Assembly (NCBI GenBank): GCA_964653855.1
Contig: CAZZFV010000044.1
Location: 1-16,808, forward strand
Direction of reading: 5' to 3'
DNA from: RGIG3528 sp964653855
Lineage (GTDB): Bacteria > Bacillota > Clostridia > Lachnospirales > Lachnospiraceae
Length of the DNA: 16,808 nt
The position numbers and the translations under genes are program-made. This document shows, piece after piece, positions 5,200-12,091 of this stretch. Within the stretch, counting starts at the first letter, position 1, and every line of letters begins with the position of its first letter. Below the pieces are notes generated by a model. It ran no database searches, was not told the origin of the DNA, and saw nothing but the letters and a program-made list of their open reading frames with translations.

Positions 5200-7842
5200 A
5201 TGAACAAAGAGTACTCGGAATCGGTTTCCGAGGTTTTAAAAGACCTCGGTTCCACGGAAAACGGACTTACGGAAGCGGAAGCAAGTGCACGCCTCACAAA
5301 ATACGGGCCCAATAAGCTTGCCGAAGCCAAAAAGCCCACACTTTTGCAGCGTTTTCTCACGCAGCTCAAAGACCCGATGCTTATTATCCTGATCATTGCG
5401 GCCGGTGTCAGCGCACTTACCGGAATGTTGTCCGGCGAAAACGAATGGGCAGACGTAATCATCATCCTTGCCGTTGTTATCCTTAACGCCGTTCTCGGTG
5501 TGGTACAGGAAAGCAAGGCGGAAGAAGCGATAGCGGCGTTACAGACAATGACCGCCGCCACATGCAAAGTTATGCGTGACAACAAGATGTCCGTTATACA
5601 TGCGGACTCGCTTGTTCCCGGCGACGTCGTAATCCTTGAAGCCGGCGATGCAATTCCCGCAGACGGAAGAATAATCGAAAACGCATCTTTAAAAATAGAA
5701 GAAGCCGCTCTTACCGGCGAATCCGTTCCGGTAAACAAGTGCATCGAAGCACTCGGTCTCGACGGCGCACAAAAAGACATTCCGCTCGGTGACAGAAAGA
5801 ACATGTGCTACATGGGTTCAACCGTTGTTTTCGGACGCGGCAGAGCAGTTATCACGGGCACGGGAATGAACACCGAAATGGGAAAAATCGCTGGCGCACT
5901 TGCGGATACCGCGGAAGAACAGACTCCTCTCCAAAAGAAGCTCGACGAACTCGGACGCATGCTCAGCAAGATGGTGCTCTTCATATGCGTATTCATCTTT
6001 GTGTTCAACCTTTTGATGGAACGTAACTTCGAACTCGCCGTTATCCTTAAAACCTTCATGGTTGCCGTTTCGCTTGCCGTTGCCGCAATTCCCGAAGGAC
6101 TTGCGACGGTTGTGACTGTCGTGCTTTCGATCGGTGTCACAAAGATGTCGGAAGAAAACGCGGTTATCCGCCGTCTTACGGCCGTTGAAACACTCGGATG
6201 CACCGAGATAATATGCTCCGATAAAACAGGCACGCTCACCCAGAACAAGATGACCGTTGTCGATCACATAGGTGACGAAAAACTCCTTGCAACAGCCATG
6301 GCACTGTGCTCGGACGCAAATTTAAACACCGAAAACGTCGCGGAAGGCGAGCCCACGGAATGTGCCCTTGTAAATTACGCTTACTCCGTAGGTCTTAAAA
6401 AGCAGGATCTCGAAGCCGCAACGCCGAGAATCGACGAAGCGCCTTTTGACTCGGGCCGCAAGATGATGTCAACAATCCACAAATGCGACAGTTCATTTGT
6501 ACAATACACAAAGGGCGGTCCCGACGTAATTCTTTCAAGATGCACGAAGTACATCGAAAACGGAAAAGAATTCCCGATGACTCCCGAAAAACGTGCCGAA
6601 ATCGAAACCGCAAACAAATCGATGGCGGACCGCGCACTCAGAGTACTTGCCGCATCAAAGCGCGACTGGGATACCAAGCCCGCCGACAACTCATCCGAAT
6701 ATCTTGAAAAAGATTTAACATTTATCGGACTTACAGGCATGATCGACCCCGTTCGTCCCGAAGTAAAGGCCGCAATAAACGAATGCCGCAGTGCGGGAAT
6801 CCGTCCGATAATGATTACGGGCGATCACAAAGATACGGCAGTCGCAATCGCAAAGGAACTCGGAATCATTAAAGACGCATCGGAGGCAATCACGGGTGCG
6901 GAACTTAATGACATATCGGACGCCGACCTTCCCGCTGCCGTTCAAAAATACGGCGTTTATGCAAGAGTTCAGCCCGAACACAAAACACGTATCGTAACGG
7001 CATGGAAATCGCTCGGAAAAATCACCGCAATGACCGGCGACGGAGTAAACGACGCTCCTTCGATAAAATCCGCCGACATCGGTGTCGGAATGGGAATTAC
7101 CGGAACCGACGTTACCAAAAACGTTGCCGACATGGTACTTGCCGACGACAACTTTGCAACAATCGTTTCTGCCGTTCACGAAGGACGCAGAATTTATGAC
7201 AATATAAGAAAAGCAATCCAGTTCCTTCTTGCCTCAAACATGAGCGAGGTGCTCGGTGTATTCAGCGCAACGCTTATGGGCTTTACGCTTCTTAACCCCG
7301 TACACCTGCTTTTCATCAACCTTGTAACCGACTGCTTCCCCGCTCTCGCACTCGGACTTGAAGAGGCGGAACCCGACACCATGAGCCGTCCTCCGCGTGA
7401 TTCAAAAGAAGGCATCTTTGCCGGCGGAATGCTCGGAGACATTATTTACCAGGGCATACTCGTAACCGTACTCACACTTGCTTCCTATATCATCGGAAAC
7501 TCGTTTGAGGTAGGACACTTCGCAATGCCTAACGGAGTATCGAATCACGGAATGACAATGGCATTCCTCACAATGTCCATGTGCGAAATTTTCCACGCGT
7601 TTAACCTTCGTTCACAAAGAAAGTCCGTATTTACCTTAAAGAAACAAAACAAGGTATTGTGGCTTGCAATGATAGGATCGCTTGTGCTCACCACATGCGT
7701 ACTCGAAATTCCTTTCCTTGCAAAGGCTTTCGGATTTACTTCGATCGGATTTAAGGAATACATCACCGCACTCGCACTCGCGATTATCGTAATCCCGATT
7801 GTCGAGATAGTAAAACTTGTTCAAAGAAAAATCAAGAAATAA
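5200..7842 (+). CDS. Calcium-type P-type (P2) cation-transporting ATPase
   Basis: Membrane pump that uses ATP to export Ca2+ (SERCA/SPCA-like bacterial family). It has 880 residues from the ATG at 5200, chosen because AGGGGGT lies five bases upstream; an in-frame TTG at 5146 would extend it by 18 residues but lacks a ribosome site. Seen in order: N-terminal cation-ATPase domain, TGES (172-175, actuator), PEGL in the M4 segment, phosphorylated Asp341 in CSDKTGTLTQNK, MITGDH, hinge TGDGVND (612-618), then six C-terminal helices. Ca2+-ligand residues of SERCA are matched by the PEGL Glu, the Asn and Glu of SNMSEV, and NLVTD. No terminator follows closely; its 3' end is duplicated at 9202-9251. 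Confidence 0.93.
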   Translation: MNKEYSESVSEVLKDLGSTENGLTEAEASARLTKYGPNKLAEAKKPTLLQRFLTQLKDPMLIILIIAAGVSALTGMLSGENEWADVIIILAVVILNAVLGVVQESKAEEAIAALQTMTAATCKVMRDNKMSVIHADSLVPGDVVILEAGDAIPADGRIIENASLKIEEAALTGESVPVNKCIEALGLDGAQKDIPLGDRKNMCYMGSTVVFGRGRAVITGTGMNTEMGKIAGALADTAEEQTPLQKKLDELGRMLSKMVLFICVFIFVFNLLMERNFELAVILKTFMVAVSLAVAAIPEGLATVVTVVLSIGVTKMSEENAVIRRLTAVETLGCTEIICSDKTGTLTQNKMTVVDHIGDEKLLATAMALCSDANLNTENVAEGEPTECALVNYAYSVGLKKQDLEAATPRIDEAPFDSGRKMMSTIHKCDSSFVQYTKGGPDVILSRCTKYIENGKEFPMTPEKRAEIETANKSMADRALRVLAASKRDWDTKPADNSSEYLEKDLTFIGLTGMIDPVRPEVKAAINECRSAGIRPIMITGDHKDTAVAIAKELGIIKDASEAITGAELNDISDADLPAAVQKYGVYARVQPEHKTRIVTAWKSLGKITAMTGDGVNDAPSIKSADIGVGMGITGTDVTKNVADMVLADDNFATIVSAVHEGRRIYDNIRKAIQFLLASNMSEVLGVFSATLMGFTLLNPVHLLFINLVTDCFPALALGLEEAEPDTMSRPPRDSKEGIFAGGMLGDIIYQGILVTVLTLASYIIGNSFEVGHFAMPNGVSNHGMTMAFLTMSMCEIFHAFNLRSQRKSVFTLKKQNKVLWLAMIGSLVLTTCVLEIPFLAKAFGFTSIGFKEYITALALAIIVIPIVEIVKLVQRKIKK
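7786..7835 (+). repeat. 50-bp direct repeat, copy 1: ATPase 3' end
   Basis: The final codons of the ATPase gene (encoding IVIPIVEIVKLVQRKI plus two bases of the next Lys). Perfectly repeated at 9202-9251. The bases just after it differ between copies but both still encode Lys-Lys-stop. Confidence 0.95.
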
Positions 7843-7957
7843 TAATGCAATTTAAGAAGCACCAATCTTATTATATTTTAAAAAAAGCCATTATGAAATA
7901 AATGACAAATAAAGCATTCTTATTTTCACTTTCGACGTACAAAAGGAGTATTTACCC

Positions 7958-8764
7958 ATGATAAGTATAAAAAGAATATTTTTTATCATTTTATCAAATG
8001 CCGCAATATGGTTTATATCTTCAACTCCTGTCCTTGCTGCCGATAATACAACTCCGAAAGACGATTATTTTTACACAACAAACAACAACATTATGAACTA
8101 CGTCAACAACGAACAAACATCTCTTGATATAGGCCATGAAGAATTCACTGCCATTTACAGTGGTGAAAATATTTCTAATTTTGATAATTCTTTTTTCCAC
8201 GTCATTCAACCGGCCAGCAGTAATTCAAGTAGTTCCGGTAAATATTACTACAATACCGGGACATCGTGCCCAACAGAAGCAACTTATACCAAATATAATC
8301 TTCTTGATGTAGTCCAAAAAGGTGATATCATTTTTGAAGCGACCGGAGGATTCGGAATTTCCGGTCATATTGCCATCGTTGAAGACATTTGCACAGACAG
8401 TAACGGAAATAGATATATTCGTTTAATCGAAGCCATAGATGTTGGTGTAGTAAGAAGCATTTTAGATGATACTCGATATGACGAAAAAAAGGTAACTATC
8501 ATGCATGTAACTGATGCAAGCTCCGACAACATTGCAAATGCAGTTGCTTTCTGTTGCAACGAGCTTGGTGCGAGCTATCGTTTAGATTTTCAAAAAGACA
8601 CTGAGGCAGGGCAAACCGATTGGTATTGTTCAGAACTCGTATGGGCCGCATACAAAAGCCAAGGTATTGATATTGAAGTTTCAGGAAACGGTGAACCCGG
8701 CATAACCCCGAGAGATATCAAAAACAGCAGTAAAACAAGCAAGCGCGCTGTCTCAAAACAATAA
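7958..8764 (+). CDS. Secreted permuted papain-like (YiiX/NlpC-P60-related) hydrolase
   Basis: It has 268 residues. Residues 1-28 are a signal peptide (KRIFFIILSNAAIWFIS core, VLAA cleavage region). A polar, Ser/Asn-rich stretch follows to about residue 100. Then come GDIIF and GHIAIVED with His137, and near the C-terminus WYCSELVWAAY with Cys224. This His-before-Cys order is that of circularly permuted NlpC/P60 or YiiX-type papain folds, so a cell-wall peptidase, amidase or acyltransferase is likely; the exact substrate is unknown. AAGGAG lies 9 bases before the ATG. The gene is clearly more AT-rich than the ATPase before it and sits between two copies of the ATPase 3' end, suggesting acquired DNA. 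I found no clear promoter in 7843-7957; readthrough from the ATPase is possible. Confidence 0.68.
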   Translation: MISIKRIFFIILSNAAIWFISSTPVLAADNTTPKDDYFYTTNNNIMNYVNNEQTSLDIGHEEFTAIYSGENISNFDNSFFHVIQPASSNSSSSGKYYYNTGTSCPTEATYTKYNLLDVVQKGDIIFEATGGFGISGHIAIVEDICTDSNGNRYIRLIEAIDVGVVRSILDDTRYDEKKVTIMHVTDASSDNIANAVAFCCNELGASYRLDFQKDTEAGQTDWYCSELVWAAYKSQGIDIEVSGNGEPGITPRDIKNSSKTSKRAVSKQ

Positions 8765-8768
8765 TACC

Positions 8769-8809
8769 AAAAAACAGGTGTGAAGCATAAGGCTTTACAC
8801 CTGTTTTTT
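8769..8809. terminator. Bidirectional terminator T1
   Basis: A6-CAGGTGTGAAGC pairs with GCTTTACACCTG-T6 (one G-U pair) around a 5-base loop. A-run and T-run flank it, so it can end both the papain-like gene (+) and the small membrane gene (-), which converge here. A diverged copy is at 9270-9311. Confidence 0.88.
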
Positions 8810-8847
8810 ATCTAATGTCTGAACACAATTGCCAAAATAAACATTAA
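8805..8847 (+). repeat. 43-bp direct repeat, copy 1: terminator arm plus tail of the small membrane gene
   Basis: Perfectly repeated at 9307-9349. Contains the T-run of T1 and, on the minus strand, the last 11-12 codons of the small membrane protein gene (MFILAIVFRH-stop). Confidence 0.95.
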
Positions 8848-9003
8848 CACCATAACAACGAGATATGTCAAATAAAAAGCATACACAACGTAACCCGGTA
8901 GATCAAACGATGCCTGAGGATTGGACAATGCATAAGCAACAAACACTATTGCAATCACAAGCATTATAATACCAACACAAAGAAAAAACGTCCGCCTTTT
9001 CAT
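8812..9003 (-). CDS. Small two-helix membrane protein, function unknown
   Basis: It has 63 residues. A basic start (MKRRTF) precedes a first helix (about 5-27), then a short polar loop (NPQASFDLPGY) and a second helix (about 38-60) ending FRH. No family recognised. Real-gene evidence: GAGG ten bases upstream of the ATG, a good promoter at 9118-9147, a terminator right after the stop, and a duplicated 3' end at 9314-9349 that keeps the same codons. It is convergent with the secreted papain-like gene. Confidence 0.6.
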   Translation of the reverse strand: MKRRTFFLCVGIIMLVIAIVFVAYALSNPQASFDLPGYVVYAFYLTYLVVMVLMFILAIVFRH

Positions 9004-9117
9004 ACTTATCTTACCTCACTATTTTATAAAGTACTCTCTATACAATAAATAAAGCCTTAACAGACGCATATCAAACAGTACATTCATACATCCTATAATA
9101 CTTTTCCAATGGTTATC

Positions 9118-9147
9118 ATTATAACATATATTTTTTACATACGTCAA
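9118..9147 (-). promoter_or_regulatory. Sigma-A promoter of the small membrane protein gene
   Basis: On the minus strand TTGACG (9147-9142), an 18-base spacer and TATAAT (9123-9118). Predicted start near 9111, giving a leader of about 108 bases. The rest of 9004-9201 holds no coding sequence that I can support. Confidence 0.68.
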
Positions 9148-9201
9148 ATAACCTGAAACGCTCGTCAAAAACAATACATCTCAACACTCACACTTTCAGA
9201 C

Positions 9202-9251
9202 ATCGTAATCCCGATTGTCGAGATAGTAAAACTTGTTCAAAGAAAAATCAA
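9202..9251 (+). repeat. 50-bp direct repeat, copy 2: detached ATPase 3' end
   Basis: Perfect copy of 7786-7835, followed by AAAAGTAA, which completes Lys-Lys-stop with different codons from copy 1 (AAA AAG here, AAG AAA there). No ATPase sequence precedes it. It leads directly into terminator T2, so it looks like the original gene end displaced by inserted DNA. Confidence 0.95.
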
Positions 9252-9269
9252 AAAGTAATCAATTTCACC

Positions 9270-9311
9270 AAAAAACCGGGTGTGAGGCCTAAAGCTTCAC
9301 ACCCGGTTTTT
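9270..9311. terminator. Bidirectional terminator T2
   Basis: A6-CCGGGTGTGAGGC pairs with GCTTCACACCCGG-T5 (one G-U pair) around CTAAA. It is a diverged version of T1: stem bases differ on both arms in ways that keep pairing. It ends transcription coming from the detached ATPase tail side or from the SMC remnant. Confidence 0.88.
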
Positions 9312-9349
9312 ATCTAATGTCTGAACACAATTGCCAAAATAAACATTAA
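9307..9349 (+). repeat. 43-bp direct repeat, copy 2: tail of the small membrane gene
   Basis: Perfect copy of 8805-8847. On the minus strand it carries only the last codons of the small membrane gene; the TAA stop of the SMC remnant lies inside it, so the junction between the two is at about 9350. Confidence 0.95.
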
Positions 9350-10794
9350 AACAAACTCATCTGTCCGTTCATCACCTTATAAAATCCGTGTTCTATCGTC
9401 TCGTTACCCGCATGGGTCATTATTTCAAAATTCGAAAGGCTTTGCGATTTGATCACAAGCTTTATCACACACTCAAAGCAATTTATGACATCACTCTTGT
9501 TGATATCCGAGAGACAAATAAGCTGCACGTTAAAGTGACGCGCTATGTCAAACATAGGTTTTAAAAGATGCGCCGATGTGATTTTTCCGAACGGATTATC
9601 AAGTATCAATACACTCTTTGCCCTTTTACTTACCACTCCGGCTTCCGACCTTGTATAATTCATAAGAGTGAGCACAACCGCAAAAAATACGACAAATTTT
9701 TCAGCACCCGAGTTTTCCGTAAGGGCATCCTCCCAGCGCTTATAAACCGAATTTTCCGACGTCATATCAATTTTATACACCTTAACGGAAATCGAATCTT
9801 TCTTTATAAACTTGTGCAAAAGCCGTTCGCTCGACACAATCTTATTCGCACGCTTCAAAATTTCCCTGTCTTCGACGCCCTTTATAAACATGTCCCTTAT
9901 TTCGTTTGCGCCGCTTGTAAGTTCCGCTTCTATTGCGGCTCTCCCCGCTTCTTCGGACAATGCGTTTTCTTCCGGCAAATCAAACTTAAGCATCTGAACC
10001 CGGGCTTTATTCGCAAACACCTGCGCTTTGGAACTCATTGCAATCGCGCGCAAATCATGATACATTCTTCGTCCCTGGTTCATGCATTGGTTTACGATAT
10101 CGTTAAAATCGTTTTCGATTTCCCTTAAATCCGTTTCTATCCTGCTGTTTATTTTGTTGACGGAATCCGTCATCGCGAGGATACTTTCGGAAACACTCTT
10201 TAAGCGTTCTTTTTTCACTCCCGAATAATCAAAAAGCCGTAAAATATCCGAAAGCTTTGTCGTAATTTCAAAGAGCACACGTCCGTCAAATTTTGCCTTT
10301 GTGTCACAAAGCATCGACATTAATTTTTCTTTTGCGGCAAAATAATTGTCTTTTGAACCGTCAAAATCACGCTTTAAGCCGTTCCATTCCGTAACAACGT
10401 CTTTTGAAAGCTCGGTCACGGGTAACGTGCCCGTATTTTCCGGCACTTCCGTTTCAAGGGAAAGCGTAACCCTGTCATCGGTTTTCGAAAGTACAGATTT
10501 TTCCGACTCTAAGCCCTCTTTTTCTTCCGTAACTTCATTTATTTCCCGCTTTGCTTCCGAAATTCTTTCCTTAAATTCGCTTCCTATTTCATTTTTTCTA
10601 AGAGGTGCATTACCAAACTCCGTGAGATTTTCCGAAGCTCCCCGTTTCTTTTCGGTACACGAAATAAACCTGACGTTGCACGAATCAAATTCATCCCTTA
10701 AGAGCCTTAAATTTTCTTCCGTAACGCTTAAAAAGATATTTTGAAAGCATATCGAGCAGTTCTTCGTTTTCCTTATACGCTTTCGGATTTTTGC
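9346..10794 (-). pseudogene. C-terminal remnant of an SMC-like (JetC/MksB-type) ATPase
   Basis: The minus frame is open without a stop from 10794 to 9346 (482 codons). A GTG at 10446 would give 366 residues, but protein-like sequence (FLSVTEENLRLLRDEFDS, then Glu/Lys-rich coiled coil) continues upstream to about 10730. The C-terminal half has an ABC signature-like NSGAEKFVVFFAVV and a Walker B-like SVLILDNPFG followed by SAHLLKPMF, as in SMC/Rad50-type heads; the DNPFG form recalls Wadjet JetC proteins (family recall, not searched). There is no Walker A, so the N-terminal lobe is missing and it cannot be an active ATPase alone. Its upstream end runs out of frame into the next gene fragment. 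Confidence 0.65.
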
Positions 10795-11086
10795 TTAAAT
10801 ATCCGTTTTTTGTGAGAAGCGGATGGAGAGACAGAATTTTTTTCATGTCTTCCGTACTCACCGCGTCCGTCACGCAAATCTTATATTTTTTATACATGGG
10901 ATATTTTAGATTCGCGATTTTTCCGGATGACAAAACGGGCTTAATAAGTGCTTTACGAGTAAGCTCCGTCACACACGCATAAAGCTCTTTCGTATCCGCA
11001 TAATCGATACGAAAGAGCGATGCAAGCTCGGTAAGCAAAATATTCTTTTTTGAAAATTCCGAGAGTTTTTCTTTTTGGGTTTGCAT
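10691..11086 (-). pseudogene. N-terminal winged-helix fragment, possibly JetD/MksG-like, truncated by frameshift or deletion
   Basis: It has 131 residues. About residues 10-75 look like a winged-helix domain (NILLTELASLF ... TELTRKALIKPV ... YPMYKKYKI), then SLHPLLTKNGYLSKNPKAYK. The Tyr-rich wing and the LHP...KNP segment recall N-termini of JetD (Wadjet nuclease subunit), but this is from memory and unsure. The last about 12 residues (KRYGRKFKALKG) are basic and overlap, in another frame, the start of the SMC-like remnant, so the gene most likely lost its 3' part by deletion. The ATG at 11086 has no ribosome binding site, which also argues against a working gene. No Walker A or catalytic residues are visible. 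Confidence 0.5.
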
Positions 11087-11157
11087 ATGAAGGATTAAAG
11101 AGTTTGTACTTGAATTTTAAGGAAAACCTACGGCGATCGTTTTTGTTTCCCGCCAAT

Positions 11158-11832
11158 TTATTCGGTTTTATTTATATTTGTTTCCGAACCGGCATCAACT
11201 TGTTTTTCCTTATCCCTATTATTCTTATTCTCTTTACTGCCCTTATTGTCCGTATTACCGTCTTTATTGTTAACCTTGTTGTTATCCTTATTGTTGCCCT
11301 TATTAAAGTTTCTGTTACGGTTAAAGAAACTCTTGGGCTTTTGCGCTGCCATATTCTGGCTCTTTAACAGATCCCTGATTTCCGTAAGCAGCACTTCTTC
11401 GTTCGACGGCTTCGGCGGTTCGGGAGCGGGTGCGGGTTCCTGTTCTCCTTCCGTCACATCCTTTATTTTCTTAAACAAAGATCCGTTTCTTATCGCATTT
11501 ATCGCCTTAACAAAGATAAACACGCAAAGAGCGGTAAGAAGAAACGTAATTATGCTTTGAATAAAGTTTCCGTAAGTAAGCTCTGCGCCCTGTATGATGA
11601 CCGTTCCGTCTTCAAGCGTCGTGTCCGGAATCTTAATCGAAAGACTCGCAAAATTTATTCCCCCGATTATTATTCCGATAAGCGGCGTAAAAATATCCTT
11701 TACAAGAGAATTAACGATTGCCGTGAACGCACTACCGATAATAACACCGACTGCCATGTCCACAACGTTTCCTCTCGAAATAAATTCCTTAAATTCCTTT
11801 ATGACGGATTTTTTGTTTTGTTTCTTTGACAT
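11158..11832 (-). CDS. mscL: Large-conductance mechanosensitive channel MscL with long Asn/Lys-rich tail
   Basis: Homopentameric channel that opens under membrane tension during hypo-osmotic shock. Residues about 1-130 are classical MscL: N-terminal FKEFISRGNVVDMAVGVIIGSAF (amphipathic helix and pore-lining helix 1), extracellular loop with GAELTYGNFIQ, and helix 2 (about 90-112). A Pro/Glu linker (131-142) and the C-terminal bundle helix (about 144-159, LLTEIRDLLKSQ) follow. Residues 161-224 are extra: low-complexity Asn/Lys/Asp with NNK-type repeats, making the protein 224 residues against about 130-150 usually. The start has AAGGAG six bases upstream; a sigma-A promoter and two repeated dyad elements lie further upstream. 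Confidence 0.95.
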   Translation of the reverse strand: MSKKQNKKSVIKEFKEFISRGNVVDMAVGVIIGSAFTAIVNSLVKDIFTPLIGIIIGGINFASLSIKIPDTTLEDGTVIIQGAELTYGNFIQSIITFLLTALCVFIFVKAINAIRNGSLFKKIKDVTEGEQEPAPAPEPPKPSNEEVLLTEIRDLLKSQNMAAQKPKSFFNRNRNFNKGNNKDNNKVNNKDGNTDNKGSKENKNNRDKEKQVDAGSETNINKTE

Positions 11833-11853
11833 AAATTTCTCCTTAAATTTTTT

Positions 11854-11870
11854 GGATTTAACTTAAATCC
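11854..11870. promoter_or_regulatory. Perfect palindrome just upstream of the mscL ribosome site
   Basis: GGATTTAA and TTAAATCC are perfect inverted repeats around a single C. It lies in the mscL leader, downstream of the promoter. It could be an operator or a weak RNA hairpin. Confidence 0.45.
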
Positions 11871-11921
11871 CTTATACTTTGCTAAATGTGGTTAAAAAAA
11901 CGAGATTTAGCAAATTATAAA
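11871..11921. repeat. 51-bp inverted-repeat element, copy 1 (mscL-proximal)
   Basis: Matches 11954-12004 at 42 of 51 positions with no gap. Its arms TTTGCTAAAT (11878-11887) and ATTTAGCAAA (11905-11914) pair perfectly around a loop holding an A7 tract and CGAG. It overlaps the -10 box of mscL. Confidence 0.75.
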
Positions 11922-11942
11922 AGCTCTTTCTTAAAAAAACAA
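11914..11942 (-). promoter_or_regulatory. Sigma-A promoter of mscL
   Basis: On the minus strand TTGTTT (11942-11937), a 17-base spacer and a perfect TATAAT (11919-11914). The predicted start, about 11907, falls inside the proximal 51-bp element, so its RNA would begin within the hairpin arm. Confidence 0.65.
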
Positions 11943-11953
11943 GCGTTTTTAAG

Positions 11954-12004
11954 CTTATAATTTGCTTAAACCGGCAAAAAAATCGAGATTAAGCAAATTA
12001 TAAA
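11954..12004. repeat. 51-bp inverted-repeat element, copy 2 (mscL-distal)
   Basis: Arms ATAATTTGCTTAA (11957-11969) and TTAAGCAAATTAT (11989-12001) form a perfect 13-bp dyad with an A7/TCGAG loop. One stem pair differs from copy 1 on both sides (A-T there, T-A here), keeping pairing. The rest of 12005-12091 shows nothing I can name. Confidence 0.75.
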
Positions 12005-12091
12005 TATCTTTATGGCGATCCATATATTTTAAAACAGAATACCTTCGTCATAAAAATCAATTATCAACTTAATTTTAAAGTAACGCCGAAT

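Noticed and set aside
5808..6267. Overlapping minus-strand frames inside the ATPase gene
   Set aside because: Antisense shadows of a well-supported P-type ATPase.
7843..7957. Sigma-A promoter for the papain-like gene
   Set aside because: TATATT is present but no -35 sequence at 16-18 base spacing was found.
7836..9201. Insertion sequence or transposon between the 50-bp repeats
   Set aside because: No transposase, no terminal inverted repeats and the repeats are far longer than usual target duplications.
9568..10128. 186-aa plus-strand reading frame opposite the SMC remnant
   Set aside because: It is a shadow of the coding strand, with no ribosome site or recognisable motif.
11180..11340. 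Tandem DNA repeat element in the mscL 3' part
   Set aside because: The imperfect repeats simply encode the Asn/Lys-rich tail in frame; noted as a protein feature.
11871..12004. CRISPR array
   Set aside because: Only two diverged repeats that are themselves palindromic, in a promoter region, with no cas genes.
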